Part shown: positions 45,641 through 59,677 of the stretch, piece after piece | Layout: each line of letters begins with the position of its first letter | Numbering within the stretch: position 1 is the first letter of the stretch | Assembly: GCA_015350385.1 (NCBI GenBank) | Contig: WNKI01000003.1 | Span: forward strand, 312,644-376,643 | DNA length: 64,000 nt | Source of the DNA: Aculops lycopersici | Taxonomy: Eukaryota; Arthropoda; Arachnida; Trombidiformes; Eriophyidae | Direction of reading: 5' to 3' | Notes under the pieces: model-generated | What the model was told of the DNA's origin: nothing | What the model saw: only the letters and a program-made list of their open reading frames with translations | The model's database searches: none | Position numbers and translations under genes: made by a program

Positions 45641-48600
45641 CTACAGAAAGATAGAGCGAGAGAGAGAGAGCAAAAAACTTGCAGTTGGTTGACGAAATTA
45701 GACCACTTTGCGCAGTGGCCAGTTATCAAGTGAGCAGTTCGTGGGCAAAAGTTGGCTAGTTTCGTTGGCGCCACCGCCGCCGCCGTCACGGCGTCCAGAA
45801 GGCCGCGCATGCGCTCTCACGGTCATCGCCACTCTTTCAATACCTTGCCTAGCAAAAACTTCAAAGACTCCATGTACCAAAAGTGTGCCGGAGCAAACCA
45901 ACCGAAGTGCCCGACTGCCGAACTTGCATCGAAAGCACTGAATCCTCCGAGTGGCCAAAAGCGCCACTGGCGGCGGCTCACGCAAATATACCTGGTTGGT
46001 GTTGTATGGTTCAGTTGATTGGTGGACAGAAGTCGAGTTTCCGGTCAGTGGACAAAGTCTCTGTGTCAGAGTTGAGAGAGGGGATATCAATTGTTTCAAT
46101 GCATGCAAAATCTCGCTTCAAATCAGTGAACGATAAACTGATATGATGACAAATTAAGATGAGCAGAGAGATAGAAAACCAATCGATTGTTTGATTTCCT
46201 CCTCAGATTTGCATTAATCTTGATCTCCTCGGTTGGCTGAAATGAATTGCACAAAGAAAAATTAGCAATATATTTTATTTGATTCTCTGCAATCGAAAAC
46301 GCTAGCCACTCTGGCTCCCAAATCATCTCTCTATGGAGCAGGGATAATATCAGAACCAAACCCAAATGCAACGTCAAATACCTCGACGCTTCGACACCTT
46401 TTCGGCGCACTAAATCCCTGTGGCCAGTTTCACGGCCACGGCCTCCAGGTGGACGGTGCAAAAGAGGAGAGAGAGAGAGAGAGAGTCTCTCTATTCTAAC
46501 TAAAGGGTGACATTAAATGTGTAGGAAAGCGACGAGATGCCAGCAGGACTTAGGTTCCGCTACTTTCAGGTTAATGTCGGCCGCTTCCTCGATACTTTGC
46601 CACTTGGATACTCCGAAAGATAAGAGGAAGCCAACATGAAAGAGATGCGAGGAAAATTGTTTGAGATTAAAACAAATACACAAACACAAATGCTGCAAAA
46701 CAAATAAGAGGCGAAGCGAAAGTATCATCATCATCATCATCATCATTATTACTATTACCACTACCGTCTCACTTATTATCACCTTTATTATCACCTTTGC
46801 CTCGTTTCCTCTCTCACTTTCTCTCTCTCCTCCCGATCCGTTTGTTTGTTTGTTTTGACTCCTCGCCGGTAGTCCACGAGTTTACCTGTCGGACAAACCA
46901 GCAGGTAAATGTCAGATTCATTGTTGATTTGAGTTCCACTTCTTCTCCTCGGTGTCGGTTTGTTTCCTATCAATTTCACTTATATTTCTGAGTCTCCAGT
47001 GTTCCCCCTCTTTCAGGCAAAGTGCGCAGCTTCAAAGACAATCACTTACCGTCAGCAAACCGAGGAACTCCCACAACTACAAGCAAACGATGGTCGAGAG
47101 GTGAGACAAAGACACGAGCCGAAAGGATGCGCAAACCACACAAACCACCTCTTTCTCAATGGTCGGGCCATCGAGCGACGTATACGAATATATTATTTAT
47201 CAATCATCGGTGCATCAACTCATTGGCCATCAACTCAAGTGAGCAACTTGCAGTTGATGACCAGTTGATAAAAAGGTAAGGCGAGCTGAGGCCGAAAGTC
47301 AGAGGTGAAAATCCCATTCACTCGTTGGCACATTCACACGCTGACACACAAGCAGGTGGTTGAGGAGCGCGCTTCTCCCTCTCTCTTCCTCTCACTGGCC
47401 TCAACTCCACTCGCTGCGCAGGTAATTAGATTGGCCTTTCCGCTCACCCACTAACTCGCTCGCCCGCTTTTCACTTTCTCTCGTGGGCCAGCTAAAGTTG
47501 GAGAGATGAAGTTAAATTTTAAATTAAAACTTGAGTCTGAGTTATATGTGAAGTTGGAGCCGGAGTTGGAGTTGGAGTAAAACGAACGCGCCACAAATGA
47601 AGCACGTGAATGAAGGACGAAACGCTGACAGCTCCAACACATTGTCTTTCTACTTTAAATTCAGCCTTGCAATCTAGTGGGAGCGACATCAGCCACGACG
47701 ACTAGCTTCAGATAAAGTTGGCTACTCCCACGCGAATGCTAAATCGTCCCGCTGGACGGCACGTAGAGGACGCACCCGCGCGCGCCTCACTTCCGGTCCC
47801 GACTGGCTCGCTCGCTAATTGCGGGGTTGGTTTTAGGGGACAATTCGGAAGCAAAGTGTGAGAGGAAGCTACTACTACCACCACCATCACTACTAAACCA
47901 AGTTTCGCCAACCTAAACCATTGACAACCGCAAGCTCGAGCAACGGTCTCGAACTTGTTATAGCCGAGGAGTTGCGAGGTAGTGGTGGTAAATAAAGTGG
48001 CCGCCACTGCCATTGATTGCCGAGAAGCTACCTCCGAAGTCTTGGAGTTTTTCAAGTTATTTTTAGAAACTTTCTTCCACTTGAAGGGAGGAAGAGGTGA
48101 GAGGAGAGAGGAAAAAGAAAAAAGAAAAAGGGAAAAGGGAAAAGGGAAAAAGAGAGCGGAACTTCCAACTTTGTGTAGTTATCTTGAGCATTAAGCTCCT
48201 CTTACTTCTTCCACTTCTCCATGCAACTAGGTAACTAACTCGCTGCTGGCTACGCGATCTTTGGCTGTCCTTTTATGTGTGGCTTACAACTAAACACGTT
48301 CCCTCCAAACTCTACCTGACCGCTTGAATTTGCGGCCAACACCGAAACCGCCACGAGTGCCTTTCTCTCTGATCCAATTTATTTTATTGCCTCTCGCTTC
48401 CCCCGAATGCAGGGCGGCGAGCAAACTAACAACGCCACAGTCCACTCCTGGCACCACAAGTCATCTACCGCAAGCTAGGCCATTAGTGCTGCCGCTTGGC
48501 TGACAAGTGAATGGGTAGTCGCCGCAGCCATTGACGACAACCAAACTGGAGTGCTAAAGCATTGGAAAGTTTGACTCCGTTGTTTGGTTCTTTCGAGAGG

Positions 48601-51600
48601 CTTGAATGGAACTTGTACCTGAAGTTGGAGAAAAGCGTAGTGGTAGTGAGAGTGAGAGAGAATCTGAGATGAAATAACTAAAGCATCCTACGCGGTTAGA
48701 GTTGACCTTAGTAGCAACCAAAACGGCGACAAAAACGACGACGACGACGACGACGACAAAAAAGCCACCTCTACCACCGGAGTGTCACGCGGGACAATCG
48801 GCTTAATTGGCTTGTCGTCACTCTTGGTTGAGCGACTCTTTGCCTGAGTCGCAAAAATTTTGAGGGATAGAGAGAAGAGATAGATTTTTATTTTTTTTTT
48901 CGTGAAATTTTTCGAACCCCTCGCCGATATCCTTCCTTCATTCCAAACTCCGAGGATTCTGAAAACATTTCTGAATCGGACGCTAACACGAGATCAGGAG
49001 ACAAGCAAATTAGTGGAAGTCGATAGCACAACTTCCTTTGTGTGGACATACTTTCGCTCTCTCACCGGCCGTTAGCCGCACAGGTAAGCAAGTAAGTTAG
49101 TTTGTAAAGTTAACGTTCTAAATTTAGCCACCACCAGCCAACTAGTGGTTGTGGTGGTGGTGTTGCTGCACCGTACATGAAAATGAGTTTCGCGGATACC
49201 ACGTCTCAGCCTCGACTTTGCATCTACCTGCGGCCACTTGCTCCAATTTGCGTGCCTCTGAGCGGCTCCCAAAGAGTGGCGCCAAATTCAAGGTCGGTCG
49301 AGTCGGGCGTGTTGTTGTTGTCGCAACGGTTGTTGTATTGTTGTAGTTGATGTTCTTTTCTTTGATCTTGATGTTCTTATCCTAGCTCTTGTCGCATACG
49401 GCACATGAGCTAGGCAATACAACAATAAAGGGCAGTTATTTAGAATACACAATCACTTTGAACGGTACATTTCCCTTGCCCGTTGACCTTTTGTCGCAGA
49501 GGAGGTTTGGTGGAAGGAGGGAGAGAAAAGAAGAGTTGAAGTAACCTTCAAGGCAAAGCGAAATGTCAAATTTATAAGAAAAACTTTGAGACAGATGTGC
49601 TCCGTGAATATCAATGTGCCGCAAGCGGAGGAGGGTGAAAATTCCGCCTTCTAGGGCGATTCGTAGCCCGAGGCCTCGGGTAACTCGCGGCGCTTGAGTT
49701 GGAGGAGTTACCAGGTAAGCGGGAGGAGTGAGTGATGAAATATGATCCAGCCAAGAAAGAGAGTGAGAGAGAGTTTCACGGTCTCTGCCGAATCTTAGTT
49801 GTGTTTACGTCGATGGGATTCTCATAGCCGCAATAGATGTCATGGATGCGATAGATGATGAGAGCGGGGGGTTCTAATTTTCTTGCTCAAATAAGAAGAG
49901 ATAAGAGCTGGCGTTCCAATCGGTCGGGTTAATTGCACAGGTGGTGCTTGAAGAATGGATGGTCGGACACGAGGGCGTCGGCTGCTCTTTTGCTCGTCTT
50001 ACCTGCCGCCGCAAGAAACTAACGGTTAAAGTTTTCTTGGCCTAGAAATGCTAACGCCGGAGCTTAAGTAAGCGGCGGCTAATCCACTGAGCTACTAAAC
50101 AACTGAGCAACCAGCGACTAGCTGTTGGCTTGACATCATCAGTGGCACTCTCGTGCGTCACTAACTAGCCGGCCGGCTTCACGCTCCGCCGGCCGCTTGG
50201 CTAACTAGCTTTCCGACTTACCAACTGCTCAACAATGGCGGCGCCCATTTAGCTGCGCTAGTTGTTTGGCGGGCGAGTTCCAGAAAGGAGCTGCCACTTG
50301 ACTGGCATCCTGGTGGTCGCCTTTGCTGACCGCCCACGCGACTTGCTCCGGAGCAGGCGTCCGGTGCAGGGGCCCGTGCCACGCGCCCACTTTCGCCCGT
50401 GGTCCTCTGGGGCCGAAATGGATTTTCTCCCGCTTAGAGCTCAGTCCCTAATCTTGGCCAAGGCTTCTGCACCTTTCGGCCATTTCAGTGGCTGCAAGGC
50501 AGGCAGCGCCGGCGCCACCGGAAGGAGACAATAAGACGGACAATGAGGCGAGTTAATTTTCGTCGTGGTTGCAGCTGTGTCCAGCTAGAATAACTCCACT
50601 ACACTCTCATTGAGGCCTGGCTCGCAGAAAAATCTCATTAGTGGCCGGCGGCGACGACTTTTACCTGCTCGAGATTGAAAAAAGCCCACTCTGAGCTGGT
50701 GCGGCGAGGATTTGCCATTTGCCCTTTGGCTCGAGATTTCTATTTGCAAGCCAATGGGATCCGACAGGCGAGTTAATTCAATGTGCTGTGGCCGAGGTCG
50801 GTGTTGGGGTTGGGGCGGCGAACGGAGGAATTATTGGCGCCAGTCGAAGATGAAGCGAGAAAAGGAGATGCGCGAGGAAATCATCATAAGCTCCGATCTG
50901 GACTCTGGCCAGCGCTGCACCTGCTGCTCCATTTGGCTCTTAGCTGCTACCTTCCATCTCATCTACTCATTTCCTAGTAGTCGTCGTCGTAGTCGTCGTC
51001 GTCGTCGCTGTTGTTCTTGTTGGCGTCGTGGGCCTTAGCGGGTGACTCAAATGAGTGACGCAAATTCAGCGACTACGAGTCGTCCAATTTGCCTCTAGTG
51101 TAGTGGTTTTGGAATTAACCTCACAATTACGTAATTCGCACACAGCAACCAGGCGCTAGGTCCCCCGGGACCCACCGACAACCAACTGGTCGCGAGGACG
51201 AGCAGGTTGGTGGCGAGTGGCGAGTGGCGAATCGCGAGGGAGGGTTGCGGCTCGAGAGGAACACTGGCGGCCAGGTAGCATGCAAGTACCTTCCTGAAAC
51301 TCCAGTGGTCAGCTAATCAAATCTCGGCGCCACTCGTCGTCGTTGTCCTCTCACGATCGCTGCTCTTGCTAAACCAATAGATGGGCCCACCAAAGCAAAA
51401 GTCGCTCGGCCCCTTGAGACTGCGCGCGACTTTTGGCCAAAAGTATCTGGTGGCTAGTGGTGGTAGTTTTAGATTGATCAATCGATCAATCACACGCCAG
51501 GCGAGTTGAGCAAAACTCAATTGTTGCTGCCTGCTCCCCGCTACGTCGTTGTGTGGTCGCTTGGCGGACACAATCACTTCCACCTCCACTGTCTCTATTG

Positions 51601-53423
51601 CTTCCGCTTTGGAGGCTCCTCTCTTCGGGAGGCCAGAAACTACACGCCTGCTGCTAATACATCGACACCCACGCAATTTGCGCGCCCACCAAAACCGCCG
51701 ACTGCCAGCTCGGGCTCCTCATTATGCAGGCGCCAGCCGACATTTGAGGTCAGCCACTTAACAGTGGGGTCCCCCCTGAAGTCTCTCATTTCATGTCTCT
51801 GTTTCGCTCTCTATAGTCTCTCTATTGTCTGTTGCAGTTGTTAGGTGAAAGTAACTAGAGGGCTGCCACCGGGCACTAAGCAAATCACGCCTGTCATCGT
51901 CGTCGGTGTTTGTTGCGCTAGAGACATGGGAGACACAAAGCAAGTGAAGGATTTAGTTACACGACAGCAAAATTAGTGTCTCCCGCTTGACGATGGTCAA
52001 CCGTCCGGTCGACTCCAAGACAGAGGCGAGATTTGGAGTGTTGATTTTTGTCGGCGAGTCTCTCTTCGCTTACATCTACTCTCTTGGATCAAGCACAAAC
52101 TAGGTGACTCAATTTCATTTGGGAGTCCAATTTCTTCCCCGCTCGACCGCTAGACGGCAAATCAAGTGGAATAAAAGTCCGGGTAGCGAAACGTAACATT
52201 CGTGCGTTGGATTCCCTTACGTTGCCTCGATGAACGAGTCGAGTCGAATCAAGTCGAGTCGAGTCTAGTTGAGTGAGTGAGTGTGTCACTTAATCGACTA
52301 CTCGATTAATGGACCAATAATAACTAGCTAGCAACGTGATGATGATAGTGGACCAAAATAGAAACACCCAACAGCGCTGGCCACTTCTCCTGTGCATATA
52401 TTGAATTCTTACAGCTTACCAAATTTAGCCACAGGAAGAGGGGATCTGGAAGGTTGACTAGTGCACCAAATTAACGGATTGCTATTTTGAGGAAGCAAAC
52501 TCAAAGCAAAAGCGGAAGGGTAACATTAACGCGAGCAAAGACACTAGTCCCAAGCAGTCCCCGGAGGAGGGGAAGGGACTAGAGTAGTGGCGCGAGGAGT
52601 TGGACTGGAGGCGGATTCAATGGGGCGGAAGTGAAACAAGAGAGCAAAAGTGATAGACGTCGTCCTCGTCGACTCTCTCGTAGTTTCCGCACACACTATC
52701 CTGCTAGTTACAGTAGAGACTAAAATCTCGATGAAAAGCGAGCCGATCGGAAGGGCAAAAGTGTTTATTTCAATCTGTCGTCCACTCGAAGCGTTCGCCA
52801 GTGACCTAATGGTAGTTAGCGAGTTTTAGATTAGTAGTTGGTATTTGGTTCTCAGGAGACAACACCGGAAAGGGTTCGCGTTGTTCGTTTGGCCAGACAC
52901 TTGCTTGCAGTCTGCACAACATTCGCCACGAGTTCAGATCAGTCAAACGGACGCTAGCTAGATTCCACTGGCCACCTAGCGACTCCTTCCAAAAGGTCAA
53001 TGTTGTGTACATATTTGCTCGATATAATTCGACTCAGATGAGTTATGTTTCGTTCTTCTCTGCTCCCTTTTTACTTTCCATAAAGTAAAAAGTCTAGAGT
53101 GATTTCTCGTGTTGTCGTATGCGAGTGTATATTATTAATACAAAAAGGTGCTGCCTCTTCCTTCTCGTCTAAGCTAGCTTGTCGCTAGCTTAGATTGTCA
53201 ATCCTCGGCGTTGTCCAGTTTGTGTCTGCTGGTTGTTAATCTTTAGACTGGACGAGCGCAGTATCGTAGTAAAGTTTGGCTTAATTTCTCAGATTCCCAT
53301 TGGCTGCTAGTGGTAGTGGTGGTGTTTGTTGTTGATATTGTTACTGTTTTCATGTTCATTTTAGCTCATTTTAAACTCAACAAGGCCAAGTTGTCGACGT
53401 CCTCATGGTTGTCGTGCGAGTCG
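45641..53423. other. 7.8-kb stretch without a recognised gene
   Basis: No open frame shows a domain. Several good minus-strand donors occur (GACG|GTAAGT ending at 47050, CGGCAG|GTAAGA near 50005). They are candidates for 5'UTR exons of the LDLa gene. The left part therefore probably holds its promoter and first introns, and the right part the 3'UTR of the aquaporin. Simple repeats include (GAC)n at ~48734 and GAGTC pentamers at ~52235-52266. Confidence 0.45.
53168..53194. repeat. Perfect 11-bp inverted repeat, hairpin in the aquaporin 3' region
   Basis: TCTAAGCTAGC (53168-53178) and GCTAGCTTAGA (53184-53194) are exact reverse complements around a 5-base loop. It lies 230 bases past the aquaporin stop, in the sense of that gene's probable 3'UTR. 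It could act as an RNA stem-loop. Confidence 0.85.
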
Positions 53424-54984
53424 CTAATGACGCAACACTGCAGCTCCGTAATTAGTGCCGCCCTCCAGGTTGGTCTCGGCGCGTAGTGCGTAGTTACCAG
53501 CGCCGCCGGACGCCATTTTTCGTGATTGAAACTTTTCCAAGTGACAGTGACAATTGTTGTTGATGTGGTGATTTGTATTTGTGCAAGCGTTAAAATCGCA
53601 ACTCTCCTCGCCTGCCAACTGTGACTTCAACTCCAATTGGCTTCCAATTAGAATTTTGTAGGCAAACAAGCCGATTATTGCACCGATATGCGGACCCAAA
53701 ACTCCGGCCAGTAGCCAGTAGAATCCTCGAACTGGCTCAAACACCGAGGGGTAACCAAAGACATAGGTGACCACACGTGGCGCTAGGTCTCGAGCTGGAT
53801 TAAAGATAGCACCGCAATTTGGACTGAAGGCGAGGCAAACGAGTCCAATAATTAGAGCTATAACCAGAGGCTGGTGGCGCTCCTCGAGGCCGGAGTTGCG
53901 CTTATCGCCTAGGGCCGATAAGGAGAACAATAGAATTGCAGTGCCAATGATCTGGTCAAGCAGCGCAGCCCAAGGGGAGACCCAGGCGCCCGGGTAGGTG
54001 GCAAAAATGTTTCCGGTAGAGTTGGCCGAGCCAAAAGCGCTGCGCTGTCCGCCATCAAGTGCATTGATCGCCTCCCAGTTGTTGACCATTAGCATTACGG
54101 CTGCCAGGAATCCGCCCAAATATTGTGCAAGCAGGTAGATAGGAACTAGCTTCCATTTAAGCTTGCCATCCAGAGCGAGAGCCAGTGAAGCGGCTGGGTT
54201 CAGATGGGCGCCGGAAATCTTTGCACTGGTTTTTAATATTTGTTTCAAGTTGAGTGGGGGAGGAAGAATGACAACAACAAGTAAAGTTAGTAGGTGGACG
54301 CTAGTTAGTCAAGCGAGTCAAGCAGGTAGCTGTCTTGATATTTTGCACTCGTTGCGGTTGGCAGAGTTCTCGACAAGCTAGTTTTCATTGGTGACGGTGG
54401 TTATATGTAAATTTCTCATTGAGAGGCCGTCACTACAAAGACCACTACAACTACCATAGGTTCAGACAAACAGATAGAGGACAAATCAAGTCAAGTGAAA
54501 ATAGAAAATACTTACCTTGCAAAAGTCCCAATCATGGCGCCAACACCAAAGCTCAGGCATGTGCCAAGCAAGTCAACCTTCTGCTTGGTCAGCACGTAGG
54601 CCGAGATTGCGCCATCACCTATGGCCTGCGTTTCGAATTGTTGGTTTTGTTCATTTCCAGTTCATTTCCGTTTTATTTTGGTTTGTGGTTGATGGTTGGT
54701 GTATGATGAATAGATGCAAGGGTTAGTATGGTTGTGGGTCAAGGGAGAGGGAGAGGGAGAGAGGGAGAGGCAAAGATGCGATTCCGTATGTTTGCTGAGC
54801 GAAGCCTTAGAAATGGAAGCTTCGCCTTCTTGTTTTCTTTTTCCCGGTCCACAAGATTGAGTTTGAGATGAAGAAAACTGCCACTATCACTAAAGGATTA
54901 TTCTTGTTTACTTACAACCAAGAGGAAGGTGCCAACGAGTTCGGCCAAGAAGTAGGCCGTAATAAGGCGAGTTGTTTTCGACAT
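53424..54984 (-). CDS. Aquaglyceroporin (glycerol/water channel)
   Basis: Core model of three exons: 54984-54916, 54625-54516 and 54225-53424. Junctions LLVV|AIGDG and GTFA(S)AKISG are in phase, giving 326 residues. Six membrane spans and two half-helices carry HLNPAAS and FNPARDLAPR. The Asp after the second NPA (NPARD) is the signature of glycerol-permeable channels (AQP3/7/9/10 class), which widen the pore relative to water-only aquaporins. VSGAHLNPA-type wording and the SPNCGAIFNPARD segment fit an animal GLP. Arthropods use these for glycerol, urea and water flux; some non-insect groups rely on them. The C-tail is Cys/His/Asn-rich and ends at AAVLRH. Met at 54984 gives a normal short N-terminus, but the frame stays open upstream; see the separate exon entries. 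Confidence 0.92.
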
Positions 54985-55353
54985 GTTCACCAATCCACAG
55001 CAACCACTCGTTCTTGTAATTAAATGCTGATGCTCTTGGCCTAGCCCTTGACTTGAGTTTCCAAATTGATCGCTCCGATTATGTTGCTGCTGTTGAGATT
55101 CGCCTATTTTTACTGTACCACTCGAAGTTGGCTCATTACTACCGAGCGGATTGCTAGCTTGACCACTTGTTTGGCTGCCCGCCACTAGTCGCCTCCTATA
55201 ACTTGGACTTGATTCTTCAGAACTTGCTTGATTTGCTTGGCTAGCTACTGGTCCTGATGTTGTTGTGTTTTGAACAAATGATACTAAAGGTCGAGACTTT
55301 TCGAGAAGTTGAGAGCCGGAAGTGGGCCGACTTGTTGACTCGTCTTGTCGTGT
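54985..55353 (-). CDS. Probable N-terminal extension exon part of the aquaglyceroporin
   Basis: Directly upstream of the core start the frame is open for over 150 codons with no ATG, rich in Ser, Gln, Thr and Asn. An acceptor CTAAAACACAG at 55354-55355 falls exactly on a codon boundary (phase 0). It matches the phase-0 donor of a small ATG-bearing exon at 58229-58267. Joined, they would add 136 residues before the first membrane span. Alternatively this is untranslated leader; another acceptor (CCGACAG) near 55476 leads to an in-frame stop and would force use of the Met at 54984. Confidence 0.45.
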
Positions 55354-55355
55354 CT

Positions 55356-58300
55356 GTGTTTTAGTGATTGAATTGAATTGAATAGTTTGTCTTGGGGTTA
55401 GTATACTGTCACAACTCAACGTTTGTTTCCTGCCCAATATGTCTTCTGTGTTCAATTGTGTTTAGACTGTCGGAAAAACTGTAAGTGAGTTTCGATCGAG
55501 TTTATTAATTTATGGTAATAATCTGATTGCGCCCAAAGCTCTCGTATGCCCAATAAGATCCCACGTCAAGTTAAATCATCATCATCATCATTCTCATTGC
55601 TTCCAAAGGTAAGCTAGCGTTATTGTCTTGTGAGTGTTGCAATCGCTTCCATTCGAACGACAACAACTACAACAAAAACAACAATAGTAGTAGTGGTGGT
55701 ACTATCAAAAGGCGAGGACTTTCTAAAGATAGAGAGCGAAAAACCACTGGATGGTTCCACATGGAAGCGCGCAGCATATTCTCGTTGTGCCACGCAATTA
55801 TGGTAGCGCGCTGAGCTCACCTGTCGCTCGCTCGCGACTAGCTTGGCGAAAAGTGAAAAAGTTGTCGTAGTTTAGAACGCGGCTGGGCAAAAATGAAATC
55901 ATTGACTCTGGGACAACACCGAGCCGACAACGAGGTTCTCTTTGTGTGATTCAGCTTTTTTCTCCGTCTCTCTTGATCGAACTCTAAAGAGAAGCATTGG
56001 AGAAAGACACAAAGACAACAAGTGGCATAAGACTCGAGAGTGGTAATTCACCTGTCCGCGTGCTGGGCTTTGGACTAGAGTACAACGTTGAAACGTTCTA
56101 ATCGCTGTTTTAGTTATGGTTATTCACAAAGTGGCAAGTCGTATTGTCAGCGCAAATGGCACTAGCGGCGGCGGTAGTGGTAAAGGTGAAATTTAGTAGC
56201 CGATCTGGAAAAAGATGTGTCTAAATAATAGCGCACTTAACGATGAGAAATTTGCTCGGTTTATCGTTCCATTTACTTGGATTAAATCAAAGTTAAGTGG
56301 GCAAGTGATTTAAGTTATCCACTGAAGTGAGTGTGGTGAAGGTAATGGAATAAAAACCAAGTGTCCATTCAAAATTTGGCCAGCTAACTTAGGAAAACGC
56401 TCGCTCACAAGGAGCTTGGGAGAGCGAAATTTAGATGAGCGAGAGAAAAAGGAACTCCAAGGTAAAGTAAACTCAACACTCACTCACTCATTCAATGTGA
56501 AAAGCGGAAGTGGCGGGTTAGGAAATCATCGAGTAATTGTGTTCAGCTGATAGGCGATCTGATCCAGGAAATTGTCGACAGATTCCGTTATCACCGCTGG
56601 CCGTGTGTCGTTGTGGATACCTGTGTTGGTGTTGGTGTTGTTAACACTCATTCATATTAGGGTCATTCATCTGCTCTAATCTAAAACCTACTCTTATTGT
56701 TTTCGTGGGCGAGAGCAGCACTATTAGTGCCACTGCTACTAGTTTTCCTTCTATCAAGTGCTAGTCAAAGACAGGGGGGGGGTTGGTGTTTTTGCGTGAA
56801 AATTGTAATTTTGCTCGCCGATGACGACTAATGGATTCTTCATAAACAAAATCGTTTTAACATTGCAACCAAAATCACCTTTCCTTTTAACAAGTGTCTA
56901 CACACTCACACGCATTAACTAGTTAACTCGACGGGTGACTCGCTAAACAAAATGTACCCCCCCCCTAGTTTCTCACATCTAAGCTCGAGGTTTGGTAGCT
57001 AGAGGAGATAGAGTGGAGGCGGTTTGTTGCGGATATTTGAGGCTCTTTAGTGGTGATGTGATTATAATGCTGTTCTCTTGACGAGAAAATCATGTCGTGT
57101 TTACCCCTCTCAATGGTCTGCAGATTCTGTTTTTAATCCTAGTTTCTAATTTCTAGCTACTTGCTCTACCAACTACTACCTCAGTGCATCAGCATGGATC
57201 ATAACTTCTCTTTGCATGCGTTAAATGGTAGGCTAGTTGGCTAGCCGTTGGCTAGACTGTTCCCAGTAAATCAGCCTCGAGTCGTACTCTTCATTGGGGC
57301 CGTCTCGTGATAATGAATTAATTTACCCTATCGTCTCTGATGGTCCAACTAACTAACTCGCTCACTTACTCAGTCCTCTAACTACCATTGCAACTACTAA
57401 CAACATCAATACATTACAAAGCAAAGAAACAGATCAACAGGCGGACAAATGTGTAGCAAGAGTATTTAAACCTACGCTAGTCACTTGACAATGTGGTTAA
57501 TTGGTGGCGAAAGAATTGTGCACTTTGCCAGTTGAGGTAAAAGAGATGAAGACAGACTAGGAAAAAAATCAGCTATGCCCTTCCTCCATCACTGCAATTA
57601 ATATAATTTTGTTAACGGCTGTCACAATTTTGAACAAGATTCAAAATTTGCTAACCATAACAACAGTCGTAGGCAAGCTGCCATGTTTTTTATACTGCCA
57701 TTATGAAATACAAAAACAACAACAAAGAAAATTGGCAAGCCTACGCTGCATCATTAGCCGTCACTGAACGCTAACTGCAATCACGAGACAGGGTGTGCAA
57801 GTCGATAGTAGTCTTCTCCTGGCTTGGCGAGAAAACTTGGCTAACGTTTGAGTATAGAGGAATATTTACAAATAATTAGTTGAACTTCCTCGCAAAACTT
57901 GGCCTCGTTGATGGCGTGCCAAATTCGACGTGCCCGATGTAAGAATTCAATAAAGTCCAACTTGAATCAAAGCGACCCTACATGCCAGTGTTAGGCTCTA
58001 CCTGTGTACGAAAACTTTGATTATCGGCAGCAAACAAGCAAGCACATCATTACTGCCACACTACCGTGTTATACGACAGTTGATGCAATGAATCAGTCCT
58101 GACACGTGAATCAAACTTTCATCTGACGGACACTAACTCATTAGATAGTCAAGCAAAACGTTTCCAGCTGAATTCATGTTGGACGCTATAAGCTTCGATA
58201 TACTAAGAACAGATTGTGCATTACTTACCTGAGATTGAGTGGTTGATGATGATAGCGGTAAATTCATGATGGCTTCGCGAAGTTGTTCGGTTAGTTGCGT

Positions 58301-59677
58301 AATTGTTAGCTTGTCTCACTAAAATTTTGAATTGAGTTTGTCGGTTAGCAGGACAGTATCTTTGGTTTCAGTCTAAAAATTATCTTTGGCTAAGATTCCT
58401 TCAATATTCACGAAAACTATCAATGAGTCAAAATACCGATAAACTTATCGGCTGGTTCATGTAGATATTTGCCGGTTGACAGCTCGTTCAATATTACGGA
58501 AGTTCCAGCTTTGATGCAATGCTCTTTTGACTTTCGATTGATTCCAACAAAAAAATCTATGTTTCTTTCAATCTCATAGAATATCATATTGAGTTTCGAT
58601 GTCCATCATTCCATCGGCCCACGAAAATAGTAGTTGCGTCAATACAGTTGATTACGATGGATAGTTTACATTTGAGATGTCAGCCGACCGCCACTAACAG
58701 TGATAAGTTATCGCTTTTGGACGATCAGTCAGCAGTTGTTCTCGGAAAGAGATCACAGTTTTTTCCCATTCTCTCTCTCTCTCTCTCTCACATAATTCAA
58801 TCAACTGTGAGCATTGAAGACAACTTGCTTGTTGAGATCTACAATGAGTTTCTTGCAATAGCTACGATCACCATATAATGTCATGAAACAAAGTTTCCAC
58901 ATACCTTATTGAAATCATGCTTGGATCTAATACATCTTCACTGTATTTGATAATAGTTCCTTCCACTTGCAAAGTTACGAGAGATTGTTGTTTGTCGTTC
59001 TCCTTATCTGTCCGGATAGAGCAATCACTCTGGTTAGACAAAATGTTTGAACGATGCGGTAATCATTTTGCTTTGTTAATTATATAACAATGGCCATGAC
59101 AACACTAAGATCTTGAGCAGCCACAAAGCTCATACAATAATAGATTGTTATAATCACGATCCAATAATAAGTTGTTAGGGAAAATCAACTATATATATAT
59201 AAGGAAATGACCATATGCACCCTAGAGGCTCTAGTGGATAATGCAACTTTTTGCATTCCAAGTTCGCTAGCAATGTGTAGCGAAATAGAGGTATCATTGG
59301 TCCCAAAGCGGCGCATACAAAAAGAGGTGACATACTATCTGGCGCTCGAGAGTGGACGTGCCCGATATGCTCGCTCAAAACACGTTTTCCTATCCCCTCT
59401 GTGGGCCGACAACGGGTAATTTTAGCATCCCACTCATGGAGCTTATGGCGGGGACACAATGTTTTTCCTTATATTTATACGAAAAAGAATGATTACCTCT
59501 ACTGAATTTCATATACATTTATTCCATCCTGCCAACTGGTTTGGCATGTAATTGATTGAAAAAACTACCACCACTAAGGATTTATTTATATTCCCATAGA
59601 TAAATTTGAGATTATCTTATTGGTTTAATTTTATACTTATTTTCTAGTAACCTGACAACCTATTTATCATTGCAATC
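55356..59677. other. Upstream region of aquaporin and ALG3
   Basis: 4.3 kb with only one likely coding piece (58229-58267). A minus-strand donor GCGACAG|GTGAGC near 55817 may end an alternative 5'UTR exon. Poly-G (~56775) and poly-C (~56957) tracts and AT-rich DNA occur. The plus-strand frame at 58657-58878 has no recognisable domain. Confidence 0.4.
58229..58267 (-). CDS. Putative first coding exon of the aquaglyceroporin gene (13 codons)
   Basis: The ATG at 58267 has a good context (ATC before ATG). It opens MNLPLSSSTTQSQ and runs without a stop into a consensus donor, TCTCAG|GTAAGT, in phase 0. The downstream acceptor at 55354 is also phase 0. The intron would be 2.9 kb. Cross-species or RNA support is missing, so the link is inference. 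Confidence 0.45.

Noticed and set aside
48721..48770. (GAC)n run as coding poly-Asp or a CRISPR-like array
   Set aside because: Short simple repeat without spacers or an extended frame.
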